DNA from: a bacterium
GTDB lineage: Bacteria; Patescibacteriota; Minisyncoccia; Phycocordibacterales; UBA2100
NCBI GenBank assembly: GCA_009924895.1
Contig: RFQR01000010.1
Span: 1-60,505, forward strand
Direction of reading: 5' to 3'
Length of the DNA: 60,505 nt
Shown: piece after piece, positions 1-9,893 of the stretch
Position numbering within the stretch: position 1 is the stretch's first letter
How the letters are laid out: each line of letters opens with the position of its first letter
Position numbers and translations under genes: made by a program
The notes under the pieces: generated by a model
Seen by the model: only the letters and a program-made list of their open reading frames with translations
What the model was told of the DNA's origin: nothing
Database searches by the model: none

Positions 1-24
1 ATCCGCCATATGGCGGATTTTTTG
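1..24 (+). terminator. Rho-independent terminator of an upstream gene
   Basis: Perfect palindrome ATCCGCCATATGGCGGAT followed by TTTTTT. Confidence 0.75.
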
Positions 25-29
25 GTACC

Positions 30-368
30 TTAAAAAATCTTATGAATGATCCACGTCAAGAATGAAAATACTAACGATCCAAGGAGTACCGGAATAACAC
101 CATCGATGCTAAAGCCCGGCACAGCGAGAGTCATCCCCCAAAAGAGGAGTGCATTCAGTACAAACGACGAAAGACCTACGGTGAGAAACGTGATCGGCAG
201 CATCACTATTTTCAAGACCGGTTTTACCGAGAGCGAGAGTGCCACCCACACAAACGCAACAAGTGCGAAGGTCTGCCAGCCTCCTGATACGGTAATTCCC
301 GGTATTGCATAGACAGTAGCGTAGAGCGCAAAAGCCGTAAAAATGACCCGGAGAACAAGGTGCACCAT
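30..368 (-). CDS. Phage holin family 4 / YvlD-like small membrane protein
   Basis: 112 aa with four hydrophobic segments; VKPVLKIVMLPITFLTVGLSSFVLNALLFW is typical of the family. Confidence 0.8.
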   Translation of the reverse strand: MVHLVLRVIFTAFALYATVYAIPGITVSGGWQTFALVAFVWVALSLSVKPVLKIVMLPITFLTVGLSSFVLNALLFWGMTLAVPGFSIDGVIPVLLGSLVFSFLTWIIHKIF

Positions 369-385
369 ATACTAGTACAGTAGCA

Positions 386-420
386 CACCACCCGCTCATG
401 CGAGCGGGTGGTGTTTATTG
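386..420. terminator. GC-rich hairpin, probable terminator
   Basis: ACCACCCGCTC-atgc-GAGCGGGTGGT followed by a T-rich stretch. Confidence 0.5.
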
Positions 421-512
421 GTAGCCGAGAATACCTCGCTGCTTTGCAGCGGGGATGAGAGGCTGACTATCTGTGGCGGCGGCCGCCTCCTCTTCCAAAC
501 AACAGCCTGGTG

Positions 513-572
513 TTGCCCGTGAAATACCCGCAGAGTTTTCTGCGGGGATACACGGGCAACCTGTTTTATTCT
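513..572 (+). terminator. Two-tier hairpin with T-rich tail
   Basis: GTTGCCCGTG...CACGGGCAAC encloses CCCGCAGA-gttt-TCTGCGGG, followed by ctgttttatt. Confidence 0.5.
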
Positions 573-754
573 TCTTCGCGACCAAATGGATCAGCTACGC
601 TCGCTTCTGCCTCCAGATCATCCTCCTCTTCGTATGAGTCATCACCGAGCGCATCTACCAGCGCTGCATCTGAAACTTCTGCTTCAGAATCATCTTTGTG
701 ATCATCATCGTGTGCAAACATAAACAATGAATATATCAAACTAACTTCTAACAC
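566..754 (-). CDS. Small highly acidic hypothetical protein
   Basis: 62 aa; MFAHDDDHKDDSEAEVSDAALVDALGDDSYEEEDDLEAEAS; Asp/Glu-rich. Confidence 0.5.
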   Translation of the reverse strand: MLEVSLIYSLFMFAHDDDHKDDSEAEVSDAALVDALGDDSYEEEDDLEAEASVADPFGREEE

Positions 755-840
755 CGCTATCGTACTAATCTCTCACATCAACGCAAGAGCCCCGGAAGCG
801 GACAGATGTGTATAACTTAAATTTTGCGTATAATCAACCG

Positions 841-2985
841 ATGCAGGCGCATGATCCGGTCACGGAGCATTTTCGTTTGACACCTCAACAGCAGAGCGCT
901 TTGCGAGTTCTTGGGATTCGCACGCTCACCGATATTCTCTACCACTTTCCATCGCGTTACGAGCGGGCGGGACAGCATACGAACACCGAAGCCCTGGTAC
1001 CCGGATCAAAAGTCACGCTCTTTGGCATCCTCTCGAAACTCGAAGCAAAAAAGCTCTGGAAAAGCCGCAGACCTGCAACAGAAGGTTATTTTGAAGATGG
1101 TCGCGGCAGGGTAAAAGTGATGTGGTTCAACCAACCTTATATAGCTAAAATGGCTCCGCAGGGCGTGCCAGTGCAACTCACTGGAACGGTGGGTGGAAGC
1201 GCTGAGCGGCCCTATATTTCAAACCCTGAAATCATTCCATCGCCCATTGCGCCAACGGGATTGTTCCAGAGTGAAGGGGAACAAAATCAATTATTTCCCG
1301 TATATCCGGAAAGTCGCGGCATTACGAGTCTCTGGTTTTATCATGCAGTAAAAAAAATAATTCAATTCGGCGCCCTCCCCACGCTTGGTGATCCGATTCC
1401 AGAATTAGTACGCAATCGCTATAACCTCCCCTCTCTTTCCGACGCACTGATCTGGATTCATACGCCAGAAAAAGAATCACATGCTCTCACTGCACGCAAA
1501 CGATTTGCATTTGAAGAGATTTTTGTGATTCAGACTGTTCGCGCACAAGAGCGCGTGCAAAACAATACGCTGCATGCATTCCCAATTCTCGACGCACCAA
1601 AATCAGTCGAAGAATTTATCGTAAGCGCCCCGTTTCCGCCGACGCGCGCACAAAAGCGTGCTATTTCTGAAATTATTTCTGACTTCACGAAACAGCACCC
1701 CATGGCACGACTCCTTGAAGGCGACGTGGGTGCCGGCAAGACATGGGTCGCCGCGGCAGCTTCGTACGCTGTCGTCAAAAGCCGCCCCCCGTCGCGCAAT
1801 TCAGGGACACTCCAAGTCGCGTACATGGCACCGACTGAAATTTTAGCGCAACAACACTTCGAATCATTCATTCAGTATTTCAAACATTTACCGATAAACA
1901 TCGGACTTATTACCGGCTCAAGTGCATGGAAGTTTCCTTCGAAGAGTCATCGTGACAAAGCAACACCAATTTCTCGCGCTCAGCTGTTGAAATGGGTAAA
2001 GAATGGCGAGATCGCGATGCTGATTGGCACCCACGCGCTGATTCAAAAGAGTGTGCAGTTTCAAAATCTCGCGCTCTGCATCGTAGACGAGCAGCACCGC
2101 TTTGGCACGGCCCAGCGTCGCGCGCTCGCACGGAAATCCTCAATAGCACCGCACTTTCTCTCTATGACCGCAACGCCTATTCCCCGCACACTTGCACTCA
2201 CACTCTACGGCGACCTTGACCTTTCTATCCTCGACGAGTTGCCGCCCGGCCGCGTAAAAATCACAACACATATTGTGGAAACGAGTGAGCGCGAAAAGGC
2301 ATACACCACGATCCGTACTGAGCTGAAAAAAGGGAGGCAAGCCTATGTGATCTGCCCACGCATTGACGAACCTGATCCGAGCAAATGGAATGCCGTACAG
2401 GCAAAGTCCGCAAAAGCCGAACGCACACGACTACAGAAGGACATATTTACCGAGTACAATGTAGGACTCCTCCATGGTGGTATGAAAGCAAAAGAAAAAG
2501 ATGCGGTGATGGAAGATTTTACCCAGAAGAAAATTGATGTCTTAGTTGCAACGTCGGTTGTGGAAGTGGGTGTTAATGTGCCAAATGCAACCGCAATCAT
2601 GATTGAAGGAGCTGAGCGGTTCGGACTTGCGCAGCTGCACCAGCTGCGCGGACGCGTGCAGCGCTCGTCGCATCCACCAGTGTGTTTTTTGGTACCCGAA
2701 AAAACCGGCGCTGCCGCAATGAAGCGATTGAAAGCGCTTGAAAAAAGTTCAGACGGATTCGCGCTCGCCGAAACCGATCTCGAAAACCGTGGTGCAGGCG
2801 ACCTGTTGGGGCGTAAGCAGTGGGGTGTGACCGATGTTGGTATGGAGGCGCTTCAAAACATGAGACTCATCACTGCAGCGCGAGAAGAAGCACAGAAACT
2901 AGTTGCACATAACGCTACACTCTCGGGTCTCTCGCCTCTTCGCGAGCGAGTTGAACACATTGCACACATTTTGCATCGAGAATGA
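841..2985 (+). CDS. recG: ATP-dependent DNA helicase RecG
   Basis: Motifs [94 protein letters not shown]. The ORF is open from 808; the start is probably 841. Confidence 0.95.
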   Translation: [714 protein letters not shown]

Positions 2986-4383
2986 TTAAAGTGAGATTGT
3001 TGTTACGCTCACTTGATCGAGAAGCGGTCCACGCTTAACAGTGATAGTGCGCACTCCTCCCGTTGCATATGTATGCACGACTGTCTCTTGTACGACACCG
3101 GCTGAACACGACCCTTGCGGCCGCCCGGTATGAGCACTGCCGTCTCCCCAATCAACATCAAATGCAGTACATACCGATGGCACCGTAAACTGAACTTGCA
3201 CTGCCAGTCGATTTCCACCAACATTGGGAGTGACACCAAGATCGGGCGAGACTACCGCATTTGTTGTACTGTTCGTGCTCACACTTCCCGTGCCAGTATT
3301 AGTACTAGCCGATCCTTGGGAAACAAGGATTTGTGCTGTTCCTGCTACTGTTGAACCAGGACCTCCTCGATACAAGACTGCGTTGTACGTTCCCGCGTTT
3401 TGATACACATGCGTCGTACTAAACGTCTGAGCGTTGCATGAAGCAGGATACTGCATCTGCTGCGACTGTCCGTCGCCAAAGACAATGGTATAAAACCCTC
3501 CGCCGCACGATGCACTGCCATTTATTGTCCCCGAAAATGTGACTGAAAGCGGCGATCTACCACTTGTCGCGCTTGTCTGCAGTGAATCAAGGGTTGTCAC
3601 CGCAGCACTATTTGGATTCATATTAAAATTGCCAGAGGATGGTCCTTGCACCACGACTGTACCGGATGTTGCATGTCCTTCTGATGCAAGCATCACGGTA
3701 TATGTGCCGCCAAATTGATACGTATGCGTGAAGTTTTGCATGAGCTCGCGGCATGTCTTTCCGGGAAGCGGAATTGAGACTGGCGCGCTTCCGTCACCCC
3801 AGGAAAGCGTGTAGAGTGCCGAGCCACATGAGCGTGGCGTGTTAATAGTTGCTTCTACGCGTACACCAAGTGGCGCATTTCCTGATATTGGTGTGATCTT
3901 TATAAAGCCCCCAACCTTACTTGCACTTATGTCTCCTGCACACTGCTGTGCCATAAGTGCCGCAGTACGCGGTCCCACAATGCCAAAGCCGGTCGTTTCA
4001 GGAGAACCTTCAGTCACCGTGGTGTACTGTGCTTGCCAACGTTGTACTGCTGCTTCGGTAAGGCCGCCAAAGTAACCCGAGACACTTGCCTCAGGGTAGA
4101 TGGTTAGGTCTTCGGCGAGAAAGTCTTGCAGCACTTTTACGTCTTTTCCTGACATACCGCGTTTGAGGGTGCGCGTAAAGACAGGGCACTCCCCGGTTGT
4201 GTCAATTGCGGGCAGGGTGACTCGCGATCCGCTTGCCCCTGAGGGAAGCTCTCCCTGGAGCGAACTAATTTGCACAAGAAGCGTGTTGATCTGGTCCATA
4301 AGCTCGCTTTGCGTGAGTGCGGAGGTAAAGACTGGGGCACACACCATACCGAGAATGGCAGCACGAGAGAGGTACTTTTTCAT
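2986..4383 (-). CDS. Secreted peptidoglycan-binding / PKD-domain protein
   Basis: Signal peptide MKKYLSRAAILGMVCAPVFTSA, PG_binding_1-like LKRGMSGKDVKVLQDFLAEDLTIYPEASVSGYFGGLTEAAVQRWQ, repeated PKD-like SWGDGSAP / VFGDGQS / DWGDGSAHTG modules. Confidence 0.8.
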   Translation of the reverse strand: MKKYLSRAAILGMVCAPVFTSALTQSELMDQINTLLVQISSLQGELPSGASGSRVTLPAIDTTGECPVFTRTLKRGMSGKDVKVLQDFLAEDLTIYPEASVSGYFGGLTEAAVQRWQAQYTTVTEGSPETTGFGIVGPRTAALMAQQCAGDISASKVGGFIKITPISGNAPLGVRVEATINTPRSCGSALYTLSWGDGSAPVSIPLPGKTCRELMQNFTHTYQFGGTYTVMLASEGHATSGTVVVQGPSSGNFNMNPNSAAVTTLDSLQTSATSGRSPLSVTFSGTINGSASCGGGFYTIVFGDGQSQQMQYPASCNAQTFSTTHVYQNAGTYNAVLYRGGPGSTVAGTAQILVSQGSASTNTGTGSVSTNSTTNAVVSPDLGVTPNVGGNRLAVQVQFTVPSVCTAFDVDWGDGSAHTGRPQGSCSAGVVQETVVHTYATGGVRTITVKRGPLLDQVSVTTISL

Positions 4384-4595
4384 GCTCTTATTGTGGCACG
4401 CTTCCCCGACTGGAGTACGAATTGTCCACATATGTATCGGTAGGAAGAAAGCACTGTACGCTCTTTTGTTGACGAACGTCCGGACAAGACTCGGTACTTT
4501 GGTGTTCGTGCTGTTTATGCCGTCACTCGCGCTGGGGAAAACTATGGGTTCGATACCCCATAGGAGCTATCATGAGTTTTAATTGCAAATGTCCG

Positions 4596-4670
4596 TCCGC
4601 CTGCCTGGACTCGAACCAGGGACCCTAGAGGTATAAGCTCTATGCTCTAACCAACTGAGCTACAGGCGGA
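4596..4670 (-). tRNA. tRNA-Ile (anticodon UAU)
   Basis: TCCGCCTGTAGCTCAGTTGGTTAGAGCATAGAGCTTATACCTCTAGGGTCCCTGGTTCGAGTCCAGGCAGGCGGA folds as a cloverleaf; anticodon loop CTTATAC. Confidence 0.88.
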
Positions 4671-4698
4671 CGCACATTTTCAATAATCTCCACTAGCC

Positions 4699-4740
4699 GC
4701 CATAAGCTCGATGCTCTAACTTGCTTGAGCTACGGGCGGA
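4699..4740 (-). pseudogene. Partial tRNA duplicate (5' half)
   Basis: TCCGCCCGTAGCTCAAGCAAGTTAGAGCATCGAGCTTATGG closely matches the 5' half of the adjacent tRNA-Ile but lacks a T arm. Confidence 0.65.
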
Positions 4741-4818
4741 TTCTAGAGATTATAGACGAAGATATGACTCCGGCGCTAGCGCCGGAGACTTGCGAGATAC
4801 GTCTCACACTAGCGGAGT

Positions 4819-5964
4819 CTACCGGATCACCTTCGCCACCGCCGGAGCGACGCGCTTATCAAACATATCCGGTACGATTTTTTGTGCCGTTGGCTTTGGC
4901 ACGAGCTTTGCAATGGCTTGCGCGGCTTTTATTTTCATTTCCATCGTTATTTTGGTCACTTTGTTATCAAGTGCGCCACGGAAAATTCCAGGAAAAGCAA
5001 GCGAATTGTTAATTTGATTGGGGAAATCTGAACGACCGGTTGCAATCACTTTCGCTCCACCCTTCTTTGCCTCATCCGGCATAATTTCTGGCGTCGGGTT
5101 TGCCATCGCAAAAATGATTGGGTCTTTTGCCATCATTTTAACCATACTCGCACTCAGCACTCCCGGCTTTGAAACACCGAGAAAAATATCTGACTGTGCA
5201 AGTGCATGCACCAAATCACCACTGCGGTCTGCATAAATGATACCATCAGCAATGAGCTCTTTTTTGATCCCATTCAAATCTTCACGATGTTTGCCGACGA
5301 TACCCGTACTATCTACCGCAATAATGTTTACACTGGGTGCATGCTTTTTCAGAAGTCGCATAGTAGCAACACCTGCAGCCCCAACACCCGAAACAGTGAC
5401 CCAGCATTTGTTCAAGTCTTTCTTTACCACTTTTGCGGCATTAATGAGACCTGCCAAGACAACAATAGCGGTGCCGTGCTGATCGTCATGCATAATAGGA
5501 ATGTTGAGTCGATCAATCAGCTTTCGTTCAATTTCAAAACATTTCGGCGCCGCAATATCTTCCAAATTAATTCCACCAAAGGCTGGCGCAACGCGCACCA
5601 CAGTCTCAACAATTTCGTCAGCGTCTTGGGTATCAAGGACAAGCGGCACCGCATCGACTCCTGCAAACGTTTTAAAGAGCGCGCACTTTCCTTCCATAAC
5701 GGGAAGCGCTCCGAGTGCACCGATATTACCAAGCCCCAATACCGCTGAGCCATCGGAGATTACTGCCACGGTTCTTCCTTTACCGGTATAGATACGAGCG
5801 TCTTCTGGTTTTTGTGCTACGTGGAGTGATACCGCAGCAACACCCGGCGTGTATACGAGCGAGAGGTCGGCGCGATTACGCACCTTTGTCGCAGATTCAA
5901 TGCGCAACTTTCCACCCAACTTTTTGTGCAAAGCGAGAGCTTGTTTATTCGTTTTATTTTGCAT
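4819..5964 (-). CDS. NAD(P)-dependent malic enzyme
   Basis: SLVYTPGVAAVS, AVISDGSAVLGLGNIGALGALPVMEGKCALFK, MHDDQHGTAIV, VSGVGAAGVATMRLL. Confidence 0.93.
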   Translation of the reverse strand: MQNKTNKQALALHKKLGGKLRIESATKVRNRADLSLVYTPGVAAVSLHVAQKPEDARIYTGKGRTVAVISDGSAVLGLGNIGALGALPVMEGKCALFKTFAGVDAVPLVLDTQDADEIVETVVRVAPAFGGINLEDIAAPKCFEIERKLIDRLNIPIMHDDQHGTAIVVLAGLINAAKVVKKDLNKCWVTVSGVGAAGVATMRLLKKHAPSVNIIAVDSTGIVGKHREDLNGIKKELIADGIIYADRSGDLVHALAQSDIFLGVSKPGVLSASMVKMMAKDPIIFAMANPTPEIMPDEAKKGGAKVIATGRSDFPNQINNSLAFPGIFRGALDNKVTKITMEMKIKAAQAIAKLVPKPTAQKIVPDMFDKRVAPAVAKVIR

Positions 5965-5971
5965 GCCTTCA

Positions 5972-7336
5972 CTATAGCATTTCACCCTGATGATACTTAA
6001 GCACCCCACCTACTATCGTGCTAACTGCCTTGCCGGTGAGAGTTTTGCCAATAAAGGGAGAGTTTTTACCTTTTGAAAAAAATTTCTTCTCGTCGACGAC
6101 CCACTCTTTCTTCGTATCAAAAATTGCGATATCTGCCGGGGCCCCAACGGAGAGATGCCCGCGATTGACGCGTAAAATACGAGCAGGACCCCATGTCATT
6201 TTTTCAAGAGCACCCGCAAACGATACGTGCCCCGGCTTCACCAGGTAGGTATTCATGACTGCAAAACTTGTCTCGAGTCCCACAAATCCCGAAGCAGCAT
6301 CTTGAAACGGTTTTATCTTATCCGGCTCGATGTGTGGCGCGTGATCAGTGGTAAAGGCGTCGATAACTCCGTCTTTGATTGCTTTAATGACCGCGACAAC
6401 ATGATCCCCACTTCTGAGCGGCGGATACATTTTCGCATTCGTGTTGTACCCAAGGCACTCTTCGTCGGTTAAGGCAAAGTGCTGGACACACACTTCTGCC
6501 GTAATGTTTTTTGAGCCGCGTTTTTTTGCTTCTCGAATCGCACGCATCGCTCCTGCGGTCGAATTATGAAGTAAGTGCAAGCGCGCCCCCGTTTCTTCCG
6601 CAAGCAAGATATTTTTATACACTGCCATGTCTTCAGTAAGAGCGGAGATGCCAGGAAGTCCGAGCTGTGTCGATACCCATCCTTCATGCATTACCCCGCC
6701 TTCGGTCAAATCTTCGGTCTCACAATGCGACATAACAAGCATGTCACACGTCTTTGCATACTCCATTGCACGCTTCAAAAGTCCCTCGTCTTGTACATCG
6801 ACACCGTCATCGGTAATTGCAACCGCGCCCGATCGTTTCAACTCGTTTATTTCTGAAAGCGTCTCTCCCTTCTCTCCTTTTGTAATAGAGCCTGTTGGAT
6901 AGACATTCACTAAGTTTAATTCTTTTGCACGCTTCACGATGAACTCAATAACCGTCTGATTATCAGCAACTGGTGTGACATTTGGCATCGCAACAACCGA
7001 AGTAATGCCCCCGGCAAGAGCCGCTTTTGATCCGGTTTCAATCGTTTCTTTATCTTCACGCCCCGGCTCGCGCAAATGCACTTGCATGTCGATAAGGCCC
7101 GGCGTCACAACAAGACCCTTCGCATCAATGATTTTCTGTGCTTTATCAGAAATTTTCTTAGCCACTTTCGCTATGACACCATCTTCCACTAACACATCAA
7201 ACTGTTCGTCAATGTTGTTCTGCGGGTCTACTACGTGTCCATTTTTTATAAGGAGTGTTTGTCCGCCAGAAAATCCTGCATCTCTCGTGCCGTGCTGCTG
7301 GAGTCCTGATTTTGAATTTGTAGTTGATGTTGTCAT
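5972..7336 (-). CDS. pyrC: Dihydroorotase
   Basis: VVTPGLIDMQVHLREPGREDKETIETGSKAALAGGITSVVAMPNVTP, TDHAPH. Confidence 0.92.
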   Translation of the reverse strand: MTTSTTNSKSGLQQHGTRDAGFSGGQTLLIKNGHVVDPQNNIDEQFDVLVEDGVIAKVAKKISDKAQKIIDAKGLVVTPGLIDMQVHLREPGREDKETIETGSKAALAGGITSVVAMPNVTPVADNQTVIEFIVKRAKELNLVNVYPTGSITKGEKGETLSEINELKRSGAVAITDDGVDVQDEGLLKRAMEYAKTCDMLVMSHCETEDLTEGGVMHEGWVSTQLGLPGISALTEDMAVYKNILLAEETGARLHLLHNSTAGAMRAIREAKKRGSKNITAEVCVQHFALTDEECLGYNTNAKMYPPLRSGDHVVAVIKAIKDGVIDAFTTDHAPHIEPDKIKPFQDAASGFVGLETSFAVMNTYLVKPGHVSFAGALEKMTWGPARILRVNRGHLSVGAPADIAIFDTKKEWVVDEKKFFSKGKNSPFIGKTLTGKAVSTIVGGVLKYHQGEML

Positions 7337-7368
7337 AGAGATGGAGGAAAGATTTTCGGGCGGATGTA

Positions 7369-8385
7369 TTATTTGCGGGTAAACGTCTTACGCACACCAT
7401 CGATACGGTCGCTAATAAGCCACAGAAGCGATTTGCGCACGGCCATACCGTTTTCCACCTGTCGCAGTATGTACGACTGCTCATCTGCAGCAGCGAAGAC
7501 CGAATGAACGTCAATATCACGAATCACCGGTCCCGGGTGCATAAGCATTGCATCTTTTTTCGCAAGCGCCATGCGCGCCTTTGAAATGCCGAACATTTTT
7601 GAGTATTCGCGAAGCGATGGCACAAAGCCATTTGCGCCGCGCTCACTCTGTACTCGTAGCGCATAAACTACGTCAGCTCCTGAGAGCGCCTCTTCAATAC
7701 TGACATGATGCGTAACACCAAAACGCTCCACCTCTTTGGGAATAAGCGTATGGGGCGCTGCGACACGAATGGTTGCGCCCATCTTTTTTAACAAACGTAC
7801 CAGCGAACCAAAGACGCGCGAATGCAAAATATCACCGACAATCACCACGACAATCCCCTTCAAGTTCATGGAGCCGACATGGTCAGTGATGGTGAGGCCG
7901 TCGAGAAGCGCCTGCGTAGGGTGTTCGTGCCACCCGTCCCCCGCATTGATGATTGATGCATTGGTGTGTCGCGCCGCCATTTCTGGAACACCCGATTCTT
8001 TTGAACGAATAATAATCGTCTTTACATTGTAAGCATCAATTGTTTGCACCGTATCGAGATAGCTCTCCCCTTTTGAAAGCGAGCTATTGCCGGAGACACT
8101 CGCAGTGTCCATCGACAACTGTTTTGCTGCAAGGTCAAAACTTGAACTAGTACGTGTTGAAGGCTCAAAAAACGCGTTGATATGCGAGTATCCTTTGTTA
8201 AAAGAAAACTTATAGGTTTTGTAATCGCGAAATCGACGCGCTACGTCAAATAAAAGAACCAGGTCCTTGTCAGTTACCTGGTTTATCGATACGAGATCAA
8301 AAAATGAAAGATCTCGCCCTGCTCGCACGTCGGCGAGATCCATTTCCGCGTCTGAAAGTGGCTTTTTCCGTAATATGACATCCAT
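7369..8385 (-). CDS. pyrB: Aspartate carbamoyltransferase catalytic subunit
   Basis: FFEPSTRTSSSFDLAAKQL, GDGWHEHPTQALLDGLTI, MHPGPV. The ORF is open upstream; likely start MDVILRKKPLS. Confidence 0.93.
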   Translation of the reverse strand: MDVILRKKPLSDAEMDLADVRAGRDLSFFDLVSINQVTDKDLVLLFDVARRFRDYKTYKFSFNKGYSHINAFFEPSTRTSSSFDLAAKQLSMDTASVSGNSSLSKGESYLDTVQTIDAYNVKTIIIRSKESGVPEMAARHTNASIINAGDGWHEHPTQALLDGLTITDHVGSMNLKGIVVVIVGDILHSRVFGSLVRLLKKMGATIRVAAPHTLIPKEVERFGVTHHVSIEEALSGADVVYALRVQSERGANGFVPSLREYSKMFGISKARMALAKKDAMLMHPGPVIRDIDVHSVFAAADEQSYILRQVENGMAVRKSLLWLISDRIDGVRKTFTRK

Positions 8386-8427
8386 TAAAGCCCGATAGTA
8401 GCACAGCATCCCGAGAGCGCAAAGGAA

Positions 8428-8460
8428 ACGCGCCCGCCGTTTTAGTGAGGCGGGCGCGCG
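8428..8460 (-). terminator. Terminator downstream of purF
   Basis: On the minus strand CGCGCCCGCC-tcactaaaac-GGCGGGCGCG is followed by TTTCCTTT. Confidence 0.7.
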
Positions 8461-8462
8461 GA

Positions 8463-9791
8463 TTACCAGTACTCTCCAGTCATGCAAGAGAAGCACCAAC
8501 TTTGAGGATGCGGAGAGAGACTTTTGAGGACTTCTAGCGGGAGAAATCCCAACGAGTCCGCACCCATCCACACTCGTATCTCTTCGACGTCTTTATGCGA
8601 AGCGATAAGCTTCTCACGCTTTGGCGTATTGATACCGTAGCGACACGAGTGCGTTATTGGCGGAGAGCCGATACGCACATGTACTTCACGAGCTTTCAAT
8701 TGTCGCAGTAGCGCGACAATCTTAGGAGACGTTGTCCCTCTCACAATCGAATCGTCAATGACGACGATACTTCTACCTACTATCTCGGCGTGAGAGAAAT
8801 TAAACTTTTGTGACACTTCTTCATCTCGCTTCGCCTGCGTTGCGGCAATAAAAGTACGACCCACATAGTGATTGCGCGTAATAACAGGTAGATATCGTCC
8901 TGAGTTGCCACTTTCTCCGTACCCCAGCGCCATAAAGGTTGCGCTGTCAGGAACAGGGGTTACAATATCCGCACCACGAGCTGGGCAGTGCTGTTCAAGC
9001 GCACGCCCTAACCGAAGTCGAAAGTATGTGACCGATTCGTCAAAGACCGTGCTCGAAGGATGGCTGTAGTAGATTCCCTCAAAACGACATTTTTTGAGCG
9101 CTGGCTTTTGTATGAGCATGCGTGATGTTATGCCATTGTTTGACAGCGTAACAATCTCGCCCGGCTCAACGTCTCGCACCCACTCCATACCAACATTTGC
9201 AAACGCGCACGTTTCAGAAGAGACGGCGTACGAGTCGCCATGCTTTCCAATTGAGAGTGGTCGGTTTCCACTTGTGTCGCGAAACGCAATCAGTCGATCG
9301 GGAAGCAAGATTCCAAGCGTTGCGCTTCCTTGTATGTGGGGCGCAACTTGTGCAAGATCATCTTCGACGCTTCCACTGCACTGGGTAGATATGAGTCGGA
9401 GAATAACCTCGGTATCGAGTGATGTCGTAAAGCCCACGCCGTGCATACGAGCTTTCAACTCAGCAACATTGGTTACATTACCGTTGTGAACAATTGCGAT
9501 TTGGACGCCCTTATAAATACCCATAACTGGCTGAACATTGTCGCGCGACGAATCGTCGTCAACGGTGGGGTACCGTAAGTGCCCAAGAGCATTAGGACCG
9601 TGAAGGTGCGTTAGCATTTCACTTGAAAATACTTGGCGCGCAAGACCCGCACCACGCTCCCGATATAAGTATTGACCGTCGGAAGAGACGATGCCTGCGA
9701 AGTCGATTGCTCGATGCTGATTGGCATGAAGTCCTATAACTGTTATTTCCGCTGCTTTTTTAGTGTTGAAAACGCCAAAGATTGCGCACAT
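8463..9791 (-). CDS. purF: Amidophosphoribosyltransferase
   Basis: N-terminal nucleophile Cys (MCAIFGVFN), LHANQHRAIDFAGIVSSDG, VIDDSIVRGTTSPKIV; SD gaggtt before ATG 9791. Confidence 0.92.
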   Translation of the reverse strand: MCAIFGVFNTKKAAEITVIGLHANQHRAIDFAGIVSSDGQYLYRERGAGLARQVFSSEMLTHLHGPNALGHLRYPTVDDDSSRDNVQPVMGIYKGVQIAIVHNGNVTNVAELKARMHGVGFTTSLDTEVILRLISTQCSGSVEDDLAQVAPHIQGSATLGILLPDRLIAFRDTSGNRPLSIGKHGDSYAVSSETCAFANVGMEWVRDVEPGEIVTLSNNGITSRMLIQKPALKKCRFEGIYYSHPSSTVFDESVTYFRLRLGRALEQHCPARGADIVTPVPDSATFMALGYGESGNSGRYLPVITRNHYVGRTFIAATQAKRDEEVSQKFNFSHAEIVGRSIVVIDDSIVRGTTSPKIVALLRQLKAREVHVRIGSPPITHSCRYGINTPKREKLIASHKDVEEIRVWMGADSLGFLPLEVLKSLSPHPQSWCFSCMTGEYW

Positions 9792-9837
9792 GAGAACCTC
9801 CTTTTCGTCAAGACCACCTTGACCTGTCTTTGAGTAT

Positions 9838-9878
9838 ACGAAAGAGGGCACGAGGCGCAACAGCACCCCGCGCCCTCT
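9838..9878 (-). terminator. Terminator downstream of ftsH
   Basis: On the minus strand AGAGGGCgcgggg...GCCCTCTTTCGT hairpin. Confidence 0.6.
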
Positions 9879-9893
9879 GATACCCTACAACCA

